Below are positions 21,144 through 29,836 of a stretch of 64,000 nucleotides of DNA, piece by piece (position 1 is the stretch's first letter; each line of letters begins with the position of its first letter). Made by a program: the position numbers and the translations under genes. The notes beneath the pieces were generated by a model. That model did no database searches, was not told the DNA's origin, and saw nothing but the letters and a program-made list of their open reading frames with translations. The stretch is from contig NZ_NFZS01000006.1 in the NCBI RefSeq assembly GCF_003264855.1, forward strand, positions 124,001-188,000, in the 5' to 3' direction. Source of the stretch: Dyella jiangningensis. Its GTDB lineage: Bacteria > Pseudomonadota > Gammaproteobacteria > Xanthomonadales > Rhodanobacteraceae.

Positions 21144-22628
21144 TCAGGCCGCATGGCCGGCGGCGAGGCGGCGCGCGCCGAGTTCCTGCTCGATGCGCAG
21201 CTCCATCGACTTGTTGATGCGATAGAAGAACAGCAACGCTACTGCGAGCAGGAAGGGCAGCGAGCAGAACAGGCTTACCGTGAGGCGGATGCCGTTGACG
21301 ACGCCCGGCGATTGCGAGGCCGCCTCGGCCACGTAACCGTAATGCGCGAGGATGCCGGCCACCAGCGCGCCGCCGACGCTCAGGCCCACCTTCAGGCCGC
21401 ACAGCATGGCGGAGAAAATGATGGCAGTGGCGCGACGGCTGTTCTTCCACTCCGAATAGTCGGCCACGTCGGCGATCATCGCCCACAGCAGCGGAATGGT
21501 GATGCCGTAGAAGAAGCCGTGCAGGATGTACGAACCCACCACCAGGCCGATCGAACCCGGCGTGTACACATAGAACGCCAGCAGGAACACCGTGGACGCG
21601 AGCAGCGCGCCACCGAACACGTCGCGCTTGCCGAACCGGTCGGCAAGACGCTTGGAAAAGCCGATGCCGATGATCATGAAGATGATCCCCAGCGCGTTGA
21701 ACAGGCTGAACGCAGAGGTGGGTGCATCCTTCGGCCAGCGGAATTCGGTCAGCCCCACATGGGTGAGCCCACTGTTGAGCGCCGCGATGAAACCGTTGAA
21801 GCCCACGCGGTCGAGAAACGCCGAGAGCTGTGCCGCGTCGAGGTAATACTTGAAGTAGTAGATGTACATGCCGCCCTTCAACGCGAGGTTGATGAACAGC
21901 AGCACGGTCACCGCCAGCATGATCTGCCAGGGACGGTTGCGCAGCAGGTCGGCGAGGTCGTCGCGCACGCTCGACGCCTGCTCGTTTACCGGCAGGATGC
22001 GCTCGCGCGTGGTGAAGAAGGTGACGAGGAAGAACACGGTGCCCACGATGGCGAAGATCGTCATCGTGTTGTGAAAGCCGCGGGCCTTGTCGCCATCGCC
22101 GAGGATCAGCACCAGCGGCAGCAGCAGTACCTGGATGATGAACTGCGCCACCATCACCGCCACGAAACGGTACGCCGAGAGGCTGTTGCGTTCGGCCATG
22201 CTGCCGGTGAGCACGCCACTCAATGCCGAATAGGGCAGATTGTTGGCGACGTAGATGAACACCAGCAGCGTGTACGTCACCATCGCGTACATCACCTTGG
22301 CCTGCTCGCCCAGCGCTGGCGTGCTGAACGCCAGCAACGACAGCGCGCCGAACGGGATGGCCGTCCACAACACCCAGGGGCGGAACTTGCCCCAACGCGT
22401 GCGCGTGCGATCGGCCACCAGGCCCATGATCGGCGTGAAGACGAACGCGCCCAGCAGGCCCACGACGAAGATGAGGGTGGCCGCCGTACCCGCAGGGATG
22501 CGGAACACGTCGGTGTAGAAGAACGCCAGGAACGTCACCAGCGTCTGGAAGATCAGGTTCGCCGCCAGATCGCCGAGGCTGTAGCCGATTTTTTCGATGA
22601 CCGGCAGGGTTTGCGTAGTGTTGTTCAT
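21144..22628 (-). CDS. GPH-family (MelB/XynB-like) sugar:cation symporter
   Basis: 494 aa from the ATG at 22628; the longer frame to 22739 is rejected because the family N-terminus (VIEKIGYSLGDLAANLIFQ) starts here. About twelve hydrophobic segments are seen, with GPH marks such as FTPIMGLVADRTRTRWGKFR and GITIPLLWAMIADVADYSEW. GPH symporters take up di- or oligosaccharides with H+ or Na+ across the inner membrane. Placed between the TonB receptor and the GH43 gene, it should import the xylo-oligosaccharides that the receptor admits. A strong GC hairpin lies between it and the receptor gene. Confidence 0.92.
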   Translation of the reverse strand: MNNTTQTLPVIEKIGYSLGDLAANLIFQTLVTFLAFFYTDVFRIPAGTAATLIFVVGLLGAFVFTPIMGLVADRTRTRWGKFRPWVLWTAIPFGALSLLAFSTPALGEQAKVMYAMVTYTLLVFIYVANNLPYSALSGVLTGSMAERNSLSAYRFVAVMVAQFIIQVLLLPLVLILGDGDKARGFHNTMTIFAIVGTVFFLVTFFTTRERILPVNEQASSVRDDLADLLRNRPWQIMLAVTVLLFINLALKGGMYIYYFKYYLDAAQLSAFLDRVGFNGFIAALNSGLTHVGLTEFRWPKDAPTSAFSLFNALGIIFMIIGIGFSKRLADRFGKRDVFGGALLASTVFLLAFYVYTPGSIGLVVGSYILHGFFYGITIPLLWAMIADVADYSEWKNSRRATAIIFSAMLCGLKVGLSVGGALVAGILAHYGYVAEAASQSPGVVNGIRLTVSLFCSLPFLLAVALLFFYRINKSMELRIEQELGARRLAAGHAA

Positions 22629-22698
22629 GCGTGCCGTTCGATGCCGCTGCAGCTGGACCAACGTGACGCACCGCCCGAAGGCCTGCCCGTCACACGTC

Positions 22699-22730
22699 GC
22701 GGCCCGGCCGGTGAGGGCCGGCCGGGCCGC
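22699..22730. repeat. GC-rich hairpin between the TonB-receptor and symporter genes
   Basis: A perfect 13-bp inverted repeat (GCGGCCCGGCCGG and its complement) around a 6-nt loop, with no T-run. It lies 22 nt after the receptor stop and 71 nt before the symporter start. It could lower or process the downstream message so that receptor output exceeds that of the later genes. Confidence 0.65.
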
Positions 22731-22751
22731 GGATTGCACATGCGAAACCGA

Positions 22752-25655
22752 TCAGAACGTTCCGCGCACGCCCAGCATGATCGTATAGCCCGGGGTGTAA
22801 TAGGTATACGCCGCGTTGTCGTACGTGAGCGTCTGCCGGAAATTCGCCTTGGTCATGTTGATGACGTTGAAGGTGATCATCGGCTTGGACATCACATTGT
22901 CGAACTGGTAGCTCGCCGACAGGTCGAGCTGGCCACGTGCATCCGTCTTGATCTGCGCAAACGGCAGGCCGTTCTGGTTGGCGGTGGAGCTGATCTGCGC
23001 CGAGTTCCAGGTGTAGGACAGACGCACCATCGCACCGTAATTCTCCCAGTACAGGGTCGCGTTGTAGGTGTGCGGCGAGATGCCGATGGCCTGCGCCGAC
23101 ACCCCGCTGCCGATGCTCTTCTGCGAGGTGACCGTGTAGTTCGCCTGCACGCCCAGGCCCTTCACCACGAAGTCCAGCGGTTGCACCCAGTTCGCTTCGG
23201 CGCCCTTGATGAACAGCGTGCCGTCGGCGTTGACCTGCTGCGTCACCTGCACCTCGGCCGCCGACGGGCCGCCACGCAGGTTGATCGCCTGCTGCTGAGT
23301 GTCGGTAAGCGAGGAGAACGGAATGCCCATCTGGGAGAACGGGATCAGGTTGGTGCCGCTGACCGTGAAGCCCTTGATGCGCTTGCCGAACAAGTCCAGC
23401 GCGAGGTAACCCTCGTGGCCGGTATACCACTCACCGCCGAAGTCGAGGTTGGTCGACAGGTACGGCGCGAGCTTCGGGTTGCCCTGCGTGGCGATTTCCG
23501 CGGCCGGATCGCTGAAGTTGGTGTTGGGCACCATCGCGCTCGGATCGGGACGCGTCAGCGAACGCGATGCGGCAAGGCGCAGCACCACGTCATCGGTGGC
23601 ATTGAACGCGGCGTTGAGCGACGGCAGGTAGTAGCCGTAACTGTTCTTCAGCGTGACGTATTCCAGCACGCCGCCGATGCTCGACGGACCGGCAATGGTC
23701 TGGTCGGTCGACGCATGGCGCACACCGCCATTGAGGCGCAGTTCATGGCCGCCCAGATCCCACTTGCCGTTGCCTTCGAGATACCAGGCCCAGGTCTTTT
23801 CCTGGATGTTGCCGGCATTGGCGCCACTCGCCGCGGCCGTGCCAAGCGGCGCCGTGGCATTGAGGTAGTCGTAGTTGGTGGCCGCCATCAAGGCGGCAGT
23901 GTCCATCGTGATGAAGCCGTCCTTGCCCGGCCTGATGTACTGGGACCAGCCGTTGGCGCCCACCGCCGCGTTGACCGCGCTCGCCCATGCCGAGCTGTTG
24001 TCGTACGCCTTGATCTCGCGGTTGATATCGTCGTAAGCGAAGCCCCCGCGCAGGTTGTTGCTGTCGTCACCCCACTGCAGGTCCCAGCGCGTGCCCTTGT
24101 TGTCGGTGGTGCGCGTCTCGTTCTGGATGTTGACGCGGTAGTACTGCCAACCCAGGTTGGGATCGTTGAGGTTCACGCTCGGCGAGATGGCGGGATAGTT
24201 GCCGCCAGTGTTGGCGTAGTTCACCGAGATGTTCTGGTTCATCGGCGTCTGCACGTCGATCGACGGTGCATATTGGCGATACCAGCTGCGCTGCGTGTAA
24301 CCCTGGAAATCCAGTTTCCAGTTGTCGCTGGAACCGAACAGCAGCGTACCGCCCGGGTTGATGTTGTAGAACTTGGTGTGTTGGTCGTACGGGCGGTCTT
24401 CGAGGAAGTACTGCGCGTTGGCGAAGTTTGCCTGGGTGACCACGTTGTTCTGGTCGACCTGCATGTTGGTCGGAATCAGCTGACCGCTGCGGCCGATCAG
24501 GTTCATGTCCAGGCGGTCGAAGTGCTTTTCCTTCTGCGAGAACAGCGTGTCCAGGTAGAAGTGGGCCGCTTCGCTCGGACGCCATTCCAGCGATGCCATC
24601 GCGGACTGGTGATCATTGGTGCCGTCGGTGTACGCATCGCGGCCCAGGCGCGGAATGAGCGCATTGGCGAGCTGCGCGGTGGTGAGGCCCGGGTTGTGCG
24701 CGAGCAGCCATGCGTTGTCGATGACCTGGCCTTGCGTGAGACCCAGGCCCGCGTTGGCCGGCACGGTGCCCGGGATCACCCAGCTGCCGCCCGCCGGGCT
24801 GCAATGGCCAGCAGCGGTGCCGCACTGCGCAGCGGTGAGCTGCGGCGTGGTCCAGCCGATGGTTTCGAAGCCCTGCACGTTGTAGTCGCTCTTCGACGCG
24901 GTGTAGCCCACCGTGGCGCCGAAGGTGCCTTCCTTGTTGGTCCAACTGCCGATCAGCGAACCGCGCGGCTTCACGTCCTTGCCGATGGAGTTGTACTGGC
25001 CCTGCAGCGAATACGTCAGATGCGTGCCCGGGTTGTCGAACGGACGCGTGGTGCGCATGTCGACCACGCCGGCAATGCCGCCTTCGGTCATGCTCGGCGT
25101 CGGCGTCTTGTTGACGGTGAGCTGGGTGAAGAACTCCGTCGGCAGCAGGTCGAGATCGACCTCGCGATTCTGGTTCTGCGAATTGAGGCCGCCGGCCGAT
25201 GCGACGGCGAGCTGGTCGCCGTTGAGCATGATCTTGGTGAAATCGGTGCCCAGGCCGCGGATCTGGATATTCACGCCCTCGCCGTCCACGTCGCGCGTCA
25301 GCTGCACGCCCGGAACGCGGGTGAGCGACTCGGCGATGTTCGTGTCCGGAAACTTGCCGATGTCTTCGGCGAACACCGAATCGGTGACGTTGGTGGCGTC
25401 ACGCTTGGCGTCGGTGGAGAACTGGATGCTGCTGCGATAGCTGCCGCTGACGTTCACGGCACCCAGCGTCTTGGCCGGGCCAGCCTGGCCGCCGTTGCCT
25501 TGCGTCTGATCGCTGCTCTGCGCGTTCGACTGCGTCGGTGTTGCCGCCGGCTGCGCCTGGGCTTGTTCCTCGGCTTGTGCGGCCCCCACCGCGCCAAACA
25601 AGGCAAGACTCAGAGCGCTCGACAACAGGGTTTTTGCGAATTGGGTCTGCACCAT
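22752..25655 (-). CDS. TonB-dependent receptor (Xanthomonas/Caulobacter type) for xylan-derived oligosaccharides
   Basis: 967 aa from the ATG at 25655, chosen because GAGAGGGGAG lies just before it and a signal peptide (LLSSALSLALFGAVGAAQA) follows. After a Gln/Ala-rich linker the plug domain starts (DIGKFPDTNIAESLTRVPGV, then IQIRGLGTDFTKIMLNGDQL), followed by a long beta-barrel ending in the outer-membrane signature MLGVRGTF. The plug pattern is that of TIGR01782 receptors, which import plant oligosaccharides in xanthomonads and caulobacters. It heads the operon with the symporter, GH43 and epimerase genes. A near-exact xyl-box lies about 120 nt upstream, so control by the LacI-type regulator is likely. 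Confidence 0.92.
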   Translation of the reverse strand: MVQTQFAKTLLSSALSLALFGAVGAAQAEEQAQAQPAATPTQSNAQSSDQTQGNGGQAGPAKTLGAVNVSGSYRSSIQFSTDAKRDATNVTDSVFAEDIGKFPDTNIAESLTRVPGVQLTRDVDGEGVNIQIRGLGTDFTKIMLNGDQLAVASAGGLNSQNQNREVDLDLLPTEFFTQLTVNKTPTPSMTEGGIAGVVDMRTTRPFDNPGTHLTYSLQGQYNSIGKDVKPRGSLIGSWTNKEGTFGATVGYTASKSDYNVQGFETIGWTTPQLTAAQCGTAAGHCSPAGGSWVIPGTVPANAGLGLTQGQVIDNAWLLAHNPGLTTAQLANALIPRLGRDAYTDGTNDHQSAMASLEWRPSEAAHFYLDTLFSQKEKHFDRLDMNLIGRSGQLIPTNMQVDQNNVVTQANFANAQYFLEDRPYDQHTKFYNINPGGTLLFGSSDNWKLDFQGYTQRSWYRQYAPSIDVQTPMNQNISVNYANTGGNYPAISPSVNLNDPNLGWQYYRVNIQNETRTTDNKGTRWDLQWGDDSNNLRGGFAYDDINREIKAYDNSSAWASAVNAAVGANGWSQYIRPGKDGFITMDTAALMAATNYDYLNATAPLGTAAASGANAGNIQEKTWAWYLEGNGKWDLGGHELRLNGGVRHASTDQTIAGPSSIGGVLEYVTLKNSYGYYLPSLNAAFNATDDVVLRLAASRSLTRPDPSAMVPNTNFSDPAAEIATQGNPKLAPYLSTNLDFGGEWYTGHEGYLALDLFGKRIKGFTVSGTNLIPFSQMGIPFSSLTDTQQQAINLRGGPSAAEVQVTQQVNADGTLFIKGAEANWVQPLDFVVKGLGVQANYTVTSQKSIGSGVSAQAIGISPHTYNATLYWENYGAMVRLSYTWNSAQISSTANQNGLPFAQIKTDARGQLDLSASYQFDNVMSKPMITFNVINMTKANFRQTLTYDNAAYTYYTPGYTIMLGVRGTF

Positions 25656-25777
25656 ACTCCCCTCTCGATTCTGGTGACGTAATCCTCCCCGGGGCGCCAT
25701 TGCGGCACCCTGCGGGTGACTGGCTTTTGCTTGGAACAGCTACGCGGTCTTGCGTCCTCCCCGCGAATGCGCCGAAA

Positions 25778-25791
25778 AGGTAGCGCTAACA
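25778..25791 (+). promoter_or_regulatory. xyl-box operator (13 of 14 match)
   Basis: AGGTAGCGCTAACA differs from the Xanthomonas xyl-box TGGTAGCGCTAACA only at the first base. It is an imperfect palindrome centred on AGCGCT, as expected for a LacI-family dimer. It lies about 120 nt upstream of the TonB-receptor start and probably controls that operon. Confidence 0.8.
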
Positions 25792-25933
25792 ATTTGGTGG
25801 TGCACGCTGCAGGGCAACATTCGATTCGGCAGCCGTCCAGAATGCCAGAAAAAAGCTTGTTTTCCGCGGTTTTCTTGCTGAACAGAAGCGTGCTGCGTAC
25901 CCCCGTGACTTTCGCGATTTGTCACGCCAATAA

Positions 25934-25947
25934 TGGTAGCGCTATCA
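25934..25947 (+). promoter_or_regulatory. xyl-box operator on the transporter promoter (13 of 14 match)
   Basis: TGGTAGCGCTATCA has one mismatch to the xyl-box. It covers the spacer and most of the putative -10 element of the plus-strand promoter, so a bound repressor would block RNA polymerase. The transporter start is 46 nt downstream. Confidence 0.8.
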
Positions 25948-25992
25948 CCGAACGAGCCAGCCGCGGTCACGGTGACGAGGGGAGACATCACG

Positions 25993-27342
25993 ATGCAAAG
26001 CAGTCCACGCAGCACCGGCTCCGAACGCGCGTCGCCCGCCGTTGCTGCGCCTACGTACGAAGTGGCTGCGTCGCCAATGAGCCGCTATCGCTGGCGCGTC
26101 TGCGCCATGCTGCTGGCGGCGACGACGATCAGCTACATCGATCGCCAGGTGTTGGGCGTGCTCGCGCCGTTCCTGCAGGAAAAGATCGGCTGGAACGAGC
26201 TCCAGTACAGCAGCATCGTCACGGCGTTCCAGGCGGCCTACGCCTTGGGCCTGTTGTGCGCGGGCGCGGTGATCGACCGCTTCGGCACGCGCATCGGCTA
26301 TGCGCTGGCGATCGGCATCTGGAGCCTTGCCGCCATGAGCCACGCGCTGGCTACCGGCGTGCTGAGTTTCGCGGCGGCGCGCTTTGCGCTGGGCCTGGGT
26401 GAGTCGGGGAATTTCCCTGCGGCGATCAAGGCGGTGGCGGAATGGTTTCCGCAGCGTGAGCGTGCGTTCGCCGCTGGCATCTTCAACTCGGGCTCCAATA
26501 TCGGCGCGATCGTGGCGCCGATCATGGCGCCGCTGGTGGCGGCCCGGTGGGGCTGGCAGGCAGCCTTCCTGTGCACGGGCGCATTGAGCGCCACCTGGCT
26601 GGTGGTGTGGCTGCTCACCTATCGCACGCCCGACCAGCAGCCGAAGCTTTCCACCGCCGAACGCGCCCACATCGGCAGCGAGCCGGTCGTTTCCGGTGCG
26701 CGCGTGCCGTGGTCCCAGCTGTTGCGGCACCGCCAGGCCTGGGTGGTGGCGGCCGCAAAGTTCATCACCGATCCCATCTGGTGGTTCTTCCTGTTCTGGT
26801 TGCCCAAGTTCCTGCACGCGCAATACGGACTGAGCCTGCTGGAACTGGGACCGCCGCTGATCACGGTGTTCCTGCTCGCGGACGTAGGCAGCATCGCCGG
26901 CGGCTGGCTGGCCGGGCGGCTGCTCCGACGCGGCTGGAGCATCAATCGCGCGCGCAAGGGCGCCATGCTGCTGTGCGCATTGCTGGTGGTGCCGATCGTG
27001 TTCGCGGCGAAGGCGGACAACGTGTGGCTCGCCGTCGCCTTGATCGGTCTCGCCACCGCGGGGCACCAGGGCTGGTCGGCCAATGTCTACACGCTCGCGT
27101 CGGACCTGTTTCCTCGCCGCGCCGTGGCCTCGGTCGTCGGTGTCGGCGGCTTTGCCGGCGCGGTGGGCGGCATGCTCATCTCCACCGTGATCGGGCTGCT
27201 GCTGCAGCTGACCAGCAGCTACGTGCCGGTATTCATGCTTGCCGGCGGCGCCTATCTGGTCGCGCTCGCCGTCGTGCATGGACTGGCACCGTCGCTGGAG
27301 CCGGTCCATTTGGACGTCCAAACGAAACCCCAGGGGGAGTGA
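25993..27342 (+). CDS. MFS transporter of the anion:cation symporter family, hexuronate (ExuT)-like
   Basis: 449 aa from the ATG at 25993, preceded by GAGGGGAGA; an in-frame ATG at 25933 is rejected because it lies on the operator. Twelve hydrophobic segments are visible. The ACS-family marks are SYIDRQVLGVLAPFLQEKIG, the loop GAVIDRFGTRIG, and GLGESGNFPAAIKAVAEWFP, as in hexuronate and tartrate transporters. It likely imports glucuronate or methyl-glucuronate set free from xylan side chains. It opens a plus-strand operon with the xylanase and glucuronate isomerase genes; the xylanase start is only 4 nt after its stop. Confidence 0.88.
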   Translation: MQSSPRSTGSERASPAVAAPTYEVAASPMSRYRWRVCAMLLAATTISYIDRQVLGVLAPFLQEKIGWNELQYSSIVTAFQAAYALGLLCAGAVIDRFGTRIGYALAIGIWSLAAMSHALATGVLSFAAARFALGLGESGNFPAAIKAVAEWFPQRERAFAAGIFNSGSNIGAIVAPIMAPLVAARWGWQAAFLCTGALSATWLVVWLLTYRTPDQQPKLSTAERAHIGSEPVVSGARVPWSQLLRHRQAWVVAAAKFITDPIWWFFLFWLPKFLHAQYGLSLLELGPPLITVFLLADVGSIAGGWLAGRLLRRGWSINRARKGAMLLCALLVVPIVFAAKADNVWLAVALIGLATAGHQGWSANVYTLASDLFPRRAVASVVGVGGFAGAVGGMLISTVIGLLLQLTSSYVPVFMLAGGAYLVALAVVHGLAPSLEPVHLDVQTKPQGE

Positions 27343-27346
27343 CGCC

Positions 27347-28339
27347 GTGAAAGCAGGACTCGCAGGATGGTTGACGTTCGTTCTGGCCATGCTTGCCTCG
27401 CAGGTGCAGGGCGCTCCGCTGGCCGCAGGGCAGCAGAAATTCCTGGGCAGCGCCTACAGTGCCTTGCAGGCGGAAGGCTTCGCCGATGACTGGAACAAGG
27501 TGACACCCGAGAACGCCGGCAAATGGGCCAGCGTGGAAGCCGTGCGCGGCACCATGAACTGGTCGGCGCTTGACGAAGCCTATCGCTTCGCCAAGGACCA
27601 CGGCTTCCCGTTCCACCTGCATGTGCTGGTGTGGGGCCAGCAGCAGCCCGCATGGGTGCGCACGCTGCCGCCGGACGAGCAGCGCAAGGCCGTCGAACAT
27701 TGGTTCGATGCGCTCGCCGAGCGCTATCCCGATGCCGATTTCGTCGAGGTGGTGAACGAGGCACTGCACCATCCGCCCGTCGGCACGCGCAAGGACGGCG
27801 GCAACTATGCACGCGCGCTCGGCGACAAGGGCAGTACCGGATGGGACTGGATACTCACCGCCTTCCGGATGGCCCGGCAACGCTTTCCCCATGCCCGATT
27901 GCTGATCAACGACTACAGCATCACGCGCAGCGCGAAGAGCACGGGCCAGTACCTGGCCATCATCGAATTGCTGCAGATGGAACGCCTGCTCGACGGCATC
28001 GGCCTGCAGGAGCATGCCTTCGAAACCACGCCCGACGTGCCGATGGCCATGCACCACGCCAATCTCGACCGCCTGGCCGCGACCGGCCTGCCGATCTACG
28101 TCACCGAACTGGACATAGACGGGCGCAGCGATGCGCAGCAGCTCAAGGACTACCAGCGCGTGTTCCCGGTGTTCTGGGAACATCCCGGCGTGCGCGGCAT
28201 CACGCTGTGGGGCTTTCGTCCCGGGCTCTGGCGCGACAAGCAGCATGCCTACCTGATCCGCCCGGATGGCAGCGAACGCCCCCCGCTGACCTGGTTGCGC
28301 GAGTATGTGCACGACACGCCCGTCGTCTCCTCCCACTGA
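27347..28339 (+). CDS. Endo-1,4-beta-xylanase, GH10, secreted
   Basis: 330 aa from a GTG at 27347, preceded by CAGGGGGAG within the end of the transporter gene. The signal peptide (GLAGWLTFVLAMLASQVQG) ends near residue 22. The GH10 barrel has acid/base Glu138 in VEVVNEALHH and nucleophile Glu254 in YVTELDIDG, with KVTPENAGKW near the N-terminus and ITLWGFRPG near the end. It cleaves the xylan backbone internally, releasing oligosaccharides that keep glucuronate branches. At about 330 aa it is a bare catalytic domain without a carbohydrate-binding module. The upstream 4 nt gap shows coupling to the transporter. Confidence 0.95.
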   Translation: MKAGLAGWLTFVLAMLASQVQGAPLAAGQQKFLGSAYSALQAEGFADDWNKVTPENAGKWASVEAVRGTMNWSALDEAYRFAKDHGFPFHLHVLVWGQQQPAWVRTLPPDEQRKAVEHWFDALAERYPDADFVEVVNEALHHPPVGTRKDGGNYARALGDKGSTGWDWILTAFRMARQRFPHARLLINDYSITRSAKSTGQYLAIIELLQMERLLDGIGLQEHAFETTPDVPMAMHHANLDRLAATGLPIYVTELDIDGRSDAQQLKDYQRVFPVFWEHPGVRGITLWGFRPGLWRDKQHAYLIRPDGSERPPLTWLREYVHDTPVVSSH

Positions 28340-28366
28340 ATTCAGTCACGCCATCGAAGCCCTGCC

Positions 28367-29794
28367 ATGACCACCGGACCCCAACCCCTGGCGCTGCACG
28401 ACGACCGCCTGTTTTCTTCCGATCCGCTGCAGCGCGCGATCGCACGGCGCCTGTATGCGCAGGTGGCGACGCTGCCGATCGTCAGCCCGCACGGCCATAC
28501 CGACCCTGCATGGTTTGCGCATAACGCACCGTTCGCCAACGCGACGGAGCTGCTGCTGGTACCGGACCACTACGTGTTCCGCATGCTGTACAGCCAGGGC
28601 GTGCCGCTGGATGCGCTGGGTATCCCGCGTGCCGACGGCTCGCGTGCGGAGGTCGATCCGCGCGAAGCGTGGCGCGTGTTCGCGGAGTGCTTCCACCTGT
28701 TCCGCGGCACGCCTTCGTCGATGTGGCTGAACCATGTGTTCCATGAGGTGTTCGGCCTGCGCGTGCGGCTGGACGCGAGCACGGCGGACCTGTACTTCGA
28801 CCACATCAACGACGCGCTGCGCCAGCCTGGCTTCCTGCCGCGCGCCTTGTTCGAGCGTTTCCGCATCGAGGTGATCGCCACCACCGAGTCGCCGCTGGAT
28901 CCGCTGGAGCACCATGCCACCATCCGCGAGAGCGGCTGGCAGGGCCGCGTGATCACGGCCTACCGGCCCGACGCGGTGATCGATCCGGAACACGAGCAGT
29001 TCCCTTCCGCCCTGCAGCAGTTCGGCGAACTCACCGGCGAAGACGTGCACCGCTGGGACGGCTACCTGCGCGCGCACCGCCAGCGCCGCGCCTATTTCGC
29101 GGACATGGGCGCCACCTCCACCGACCACGGCCACCCCACTGCGGCCACCGCGAACCTGTCGCGCGCGGAGGCTGCCCGCCTGTTCGACACGGTGGTGCGC
29201 GGAAACGCGTCCGCTGCGCAAGCCGAGCTGTTCCGTGCACAGATGCTCACGGAGATGGCAGCGATGAGCGTGGACGATGGTCTCGTGATGCAGCTGCATC
29301 CCGGGTGCTTCCGCAACCACAACCTTGGCGTGTTCGAGCGTTACGGGCGCGACAAGGGCGCGGATATCCCACTGCGCACCGAATACGTTCGCGCGCTGAA
29401 GCCGCTGCTGGACCGCTTCGGCAACGAGCCGAACTTCCAGCTCATCCTGTTCACGTTGGACGAGAGCAACTACAGCCGCGAACTGGCACCGCTGGCCGGT
29501 CACTATCCGTCGCTGTTGCTCGGCCCCGCCTGGTGGTTCCACGATGCGCCGGAAGGCATGTGGCGCTTCCGCGAGCAGACCCTGGCCAGCGGCGGCTTCT
29601 ACAACACGGTCGGTTTCAACGACGACACGCGCGCGTTCCTGTCGATTCCCGCGCGGCACGACGTGGCCCGCCGCATCGACTGTGCGTTCCTCGCCAAGCT
29701 GGTGGCGGAGCACCGCATGGACGAAGACGAAGCGGCCGAGGTGGCGATCGATCTCGCCTACCGTCTGCCCAGGAAGGCCTACAAGCTCGGTTGA
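28367..29794 (+). CDS. uxaC: Glucuronate isomerase
   Basis: 475 aa, full length for UxaC. Motifs of the amidohydrolase-type barrel are present: PIVSPHGHTDPAWFA near residue 40 with metal-binding His, GRVITAYRPDAVID, and TDHGHPTAATANL. It converts D-glucuronate to D-fructuronate in the cytoplasm. Its product is the substrate of UxuB, whose gene lies 1.7 kb away on the opposite strand. It is the third gene of the plus-strand operon, 27 nt after the xylanase. It is convergent with the GH35 gene; 42 nt separate the stops. Confidence 0.96.
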   Translation: MTTGPQPLALHDDRLFSSDPLQRAIARRLYAQVATLPIVSPHGHTDPAWFAHNAPFANATELLLVPDHYVFRMLYSQGVPLDALGIPRADGSRAEVDPREAWRVFAECFHLFRGTPSSMWLNHVFHEVFGLRVRLDASTADLYFDHINDALRQPGFLPRALFERFRIEVIATTESPLDPLEHHATIRESGWQGRVITAYRPDAVIDPEHEQFPSALQQFGELTGEDVHRWDGYLRAHRQRRAYFADMGATSTDHGHPTAATANLSRAEAARLFDTVVRGNASAAQAELFRAQMLTEMAAMSVDDGLVMQLHPGCFRNHNLGVFERYGRDKGADIPLRTEYVRALKPLLDRFGNEPNFQLILFTLDESNYSRELAPLAGHYPSLLLGPAWWFHDAPEGMWRFREQTLASGGFYNTVGFNDDTRAFLSIPARHDVARRIDCAFLAKLVAEHRMDEDEAAEVAIDLAYRLPRKAYKLG

Positions 29795-29836
29795 TGCATG
29801 CATCCAGGCACCTCCTCGTGAGGAGATGCCTGGCTA

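Larger units (their letters stand above)
25656..25992. other. Divergent regulatory region between the TonB receptor and the hexuronate-type transporter
   Basis: 337 nt without a gene, locally richer in A+T than its flanks. It holds two xyl-box-like operators (25778-25791 and 25934-25947) and a plus-strand promoter candidate, TTGTCA at 25919-25924 with TATCAC at 25943-25948, 18 nt apart. An apparent ATG at 25933 lies at the edge of the second operator and is not used as a start. Confidence 0.7.

Noticed and set aside
19920-25682. A 1920-codon open frame on the plus strand opposite the GH43, symporter and TonB-receptor genes
   Set aside because: It is antisense to three clear genes, reads Arg/His/Val/Gly-rich sequence without any family motif, and arises from high GC in the third codon positions of the real genes.
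25933-25992. Upstream ATG for the hexuronate-type transporter
   Set aside because: It lies at the edge of the xyl-box on the promoter and has no ribosome site, while 25993 has GAGGGGAGA in front.
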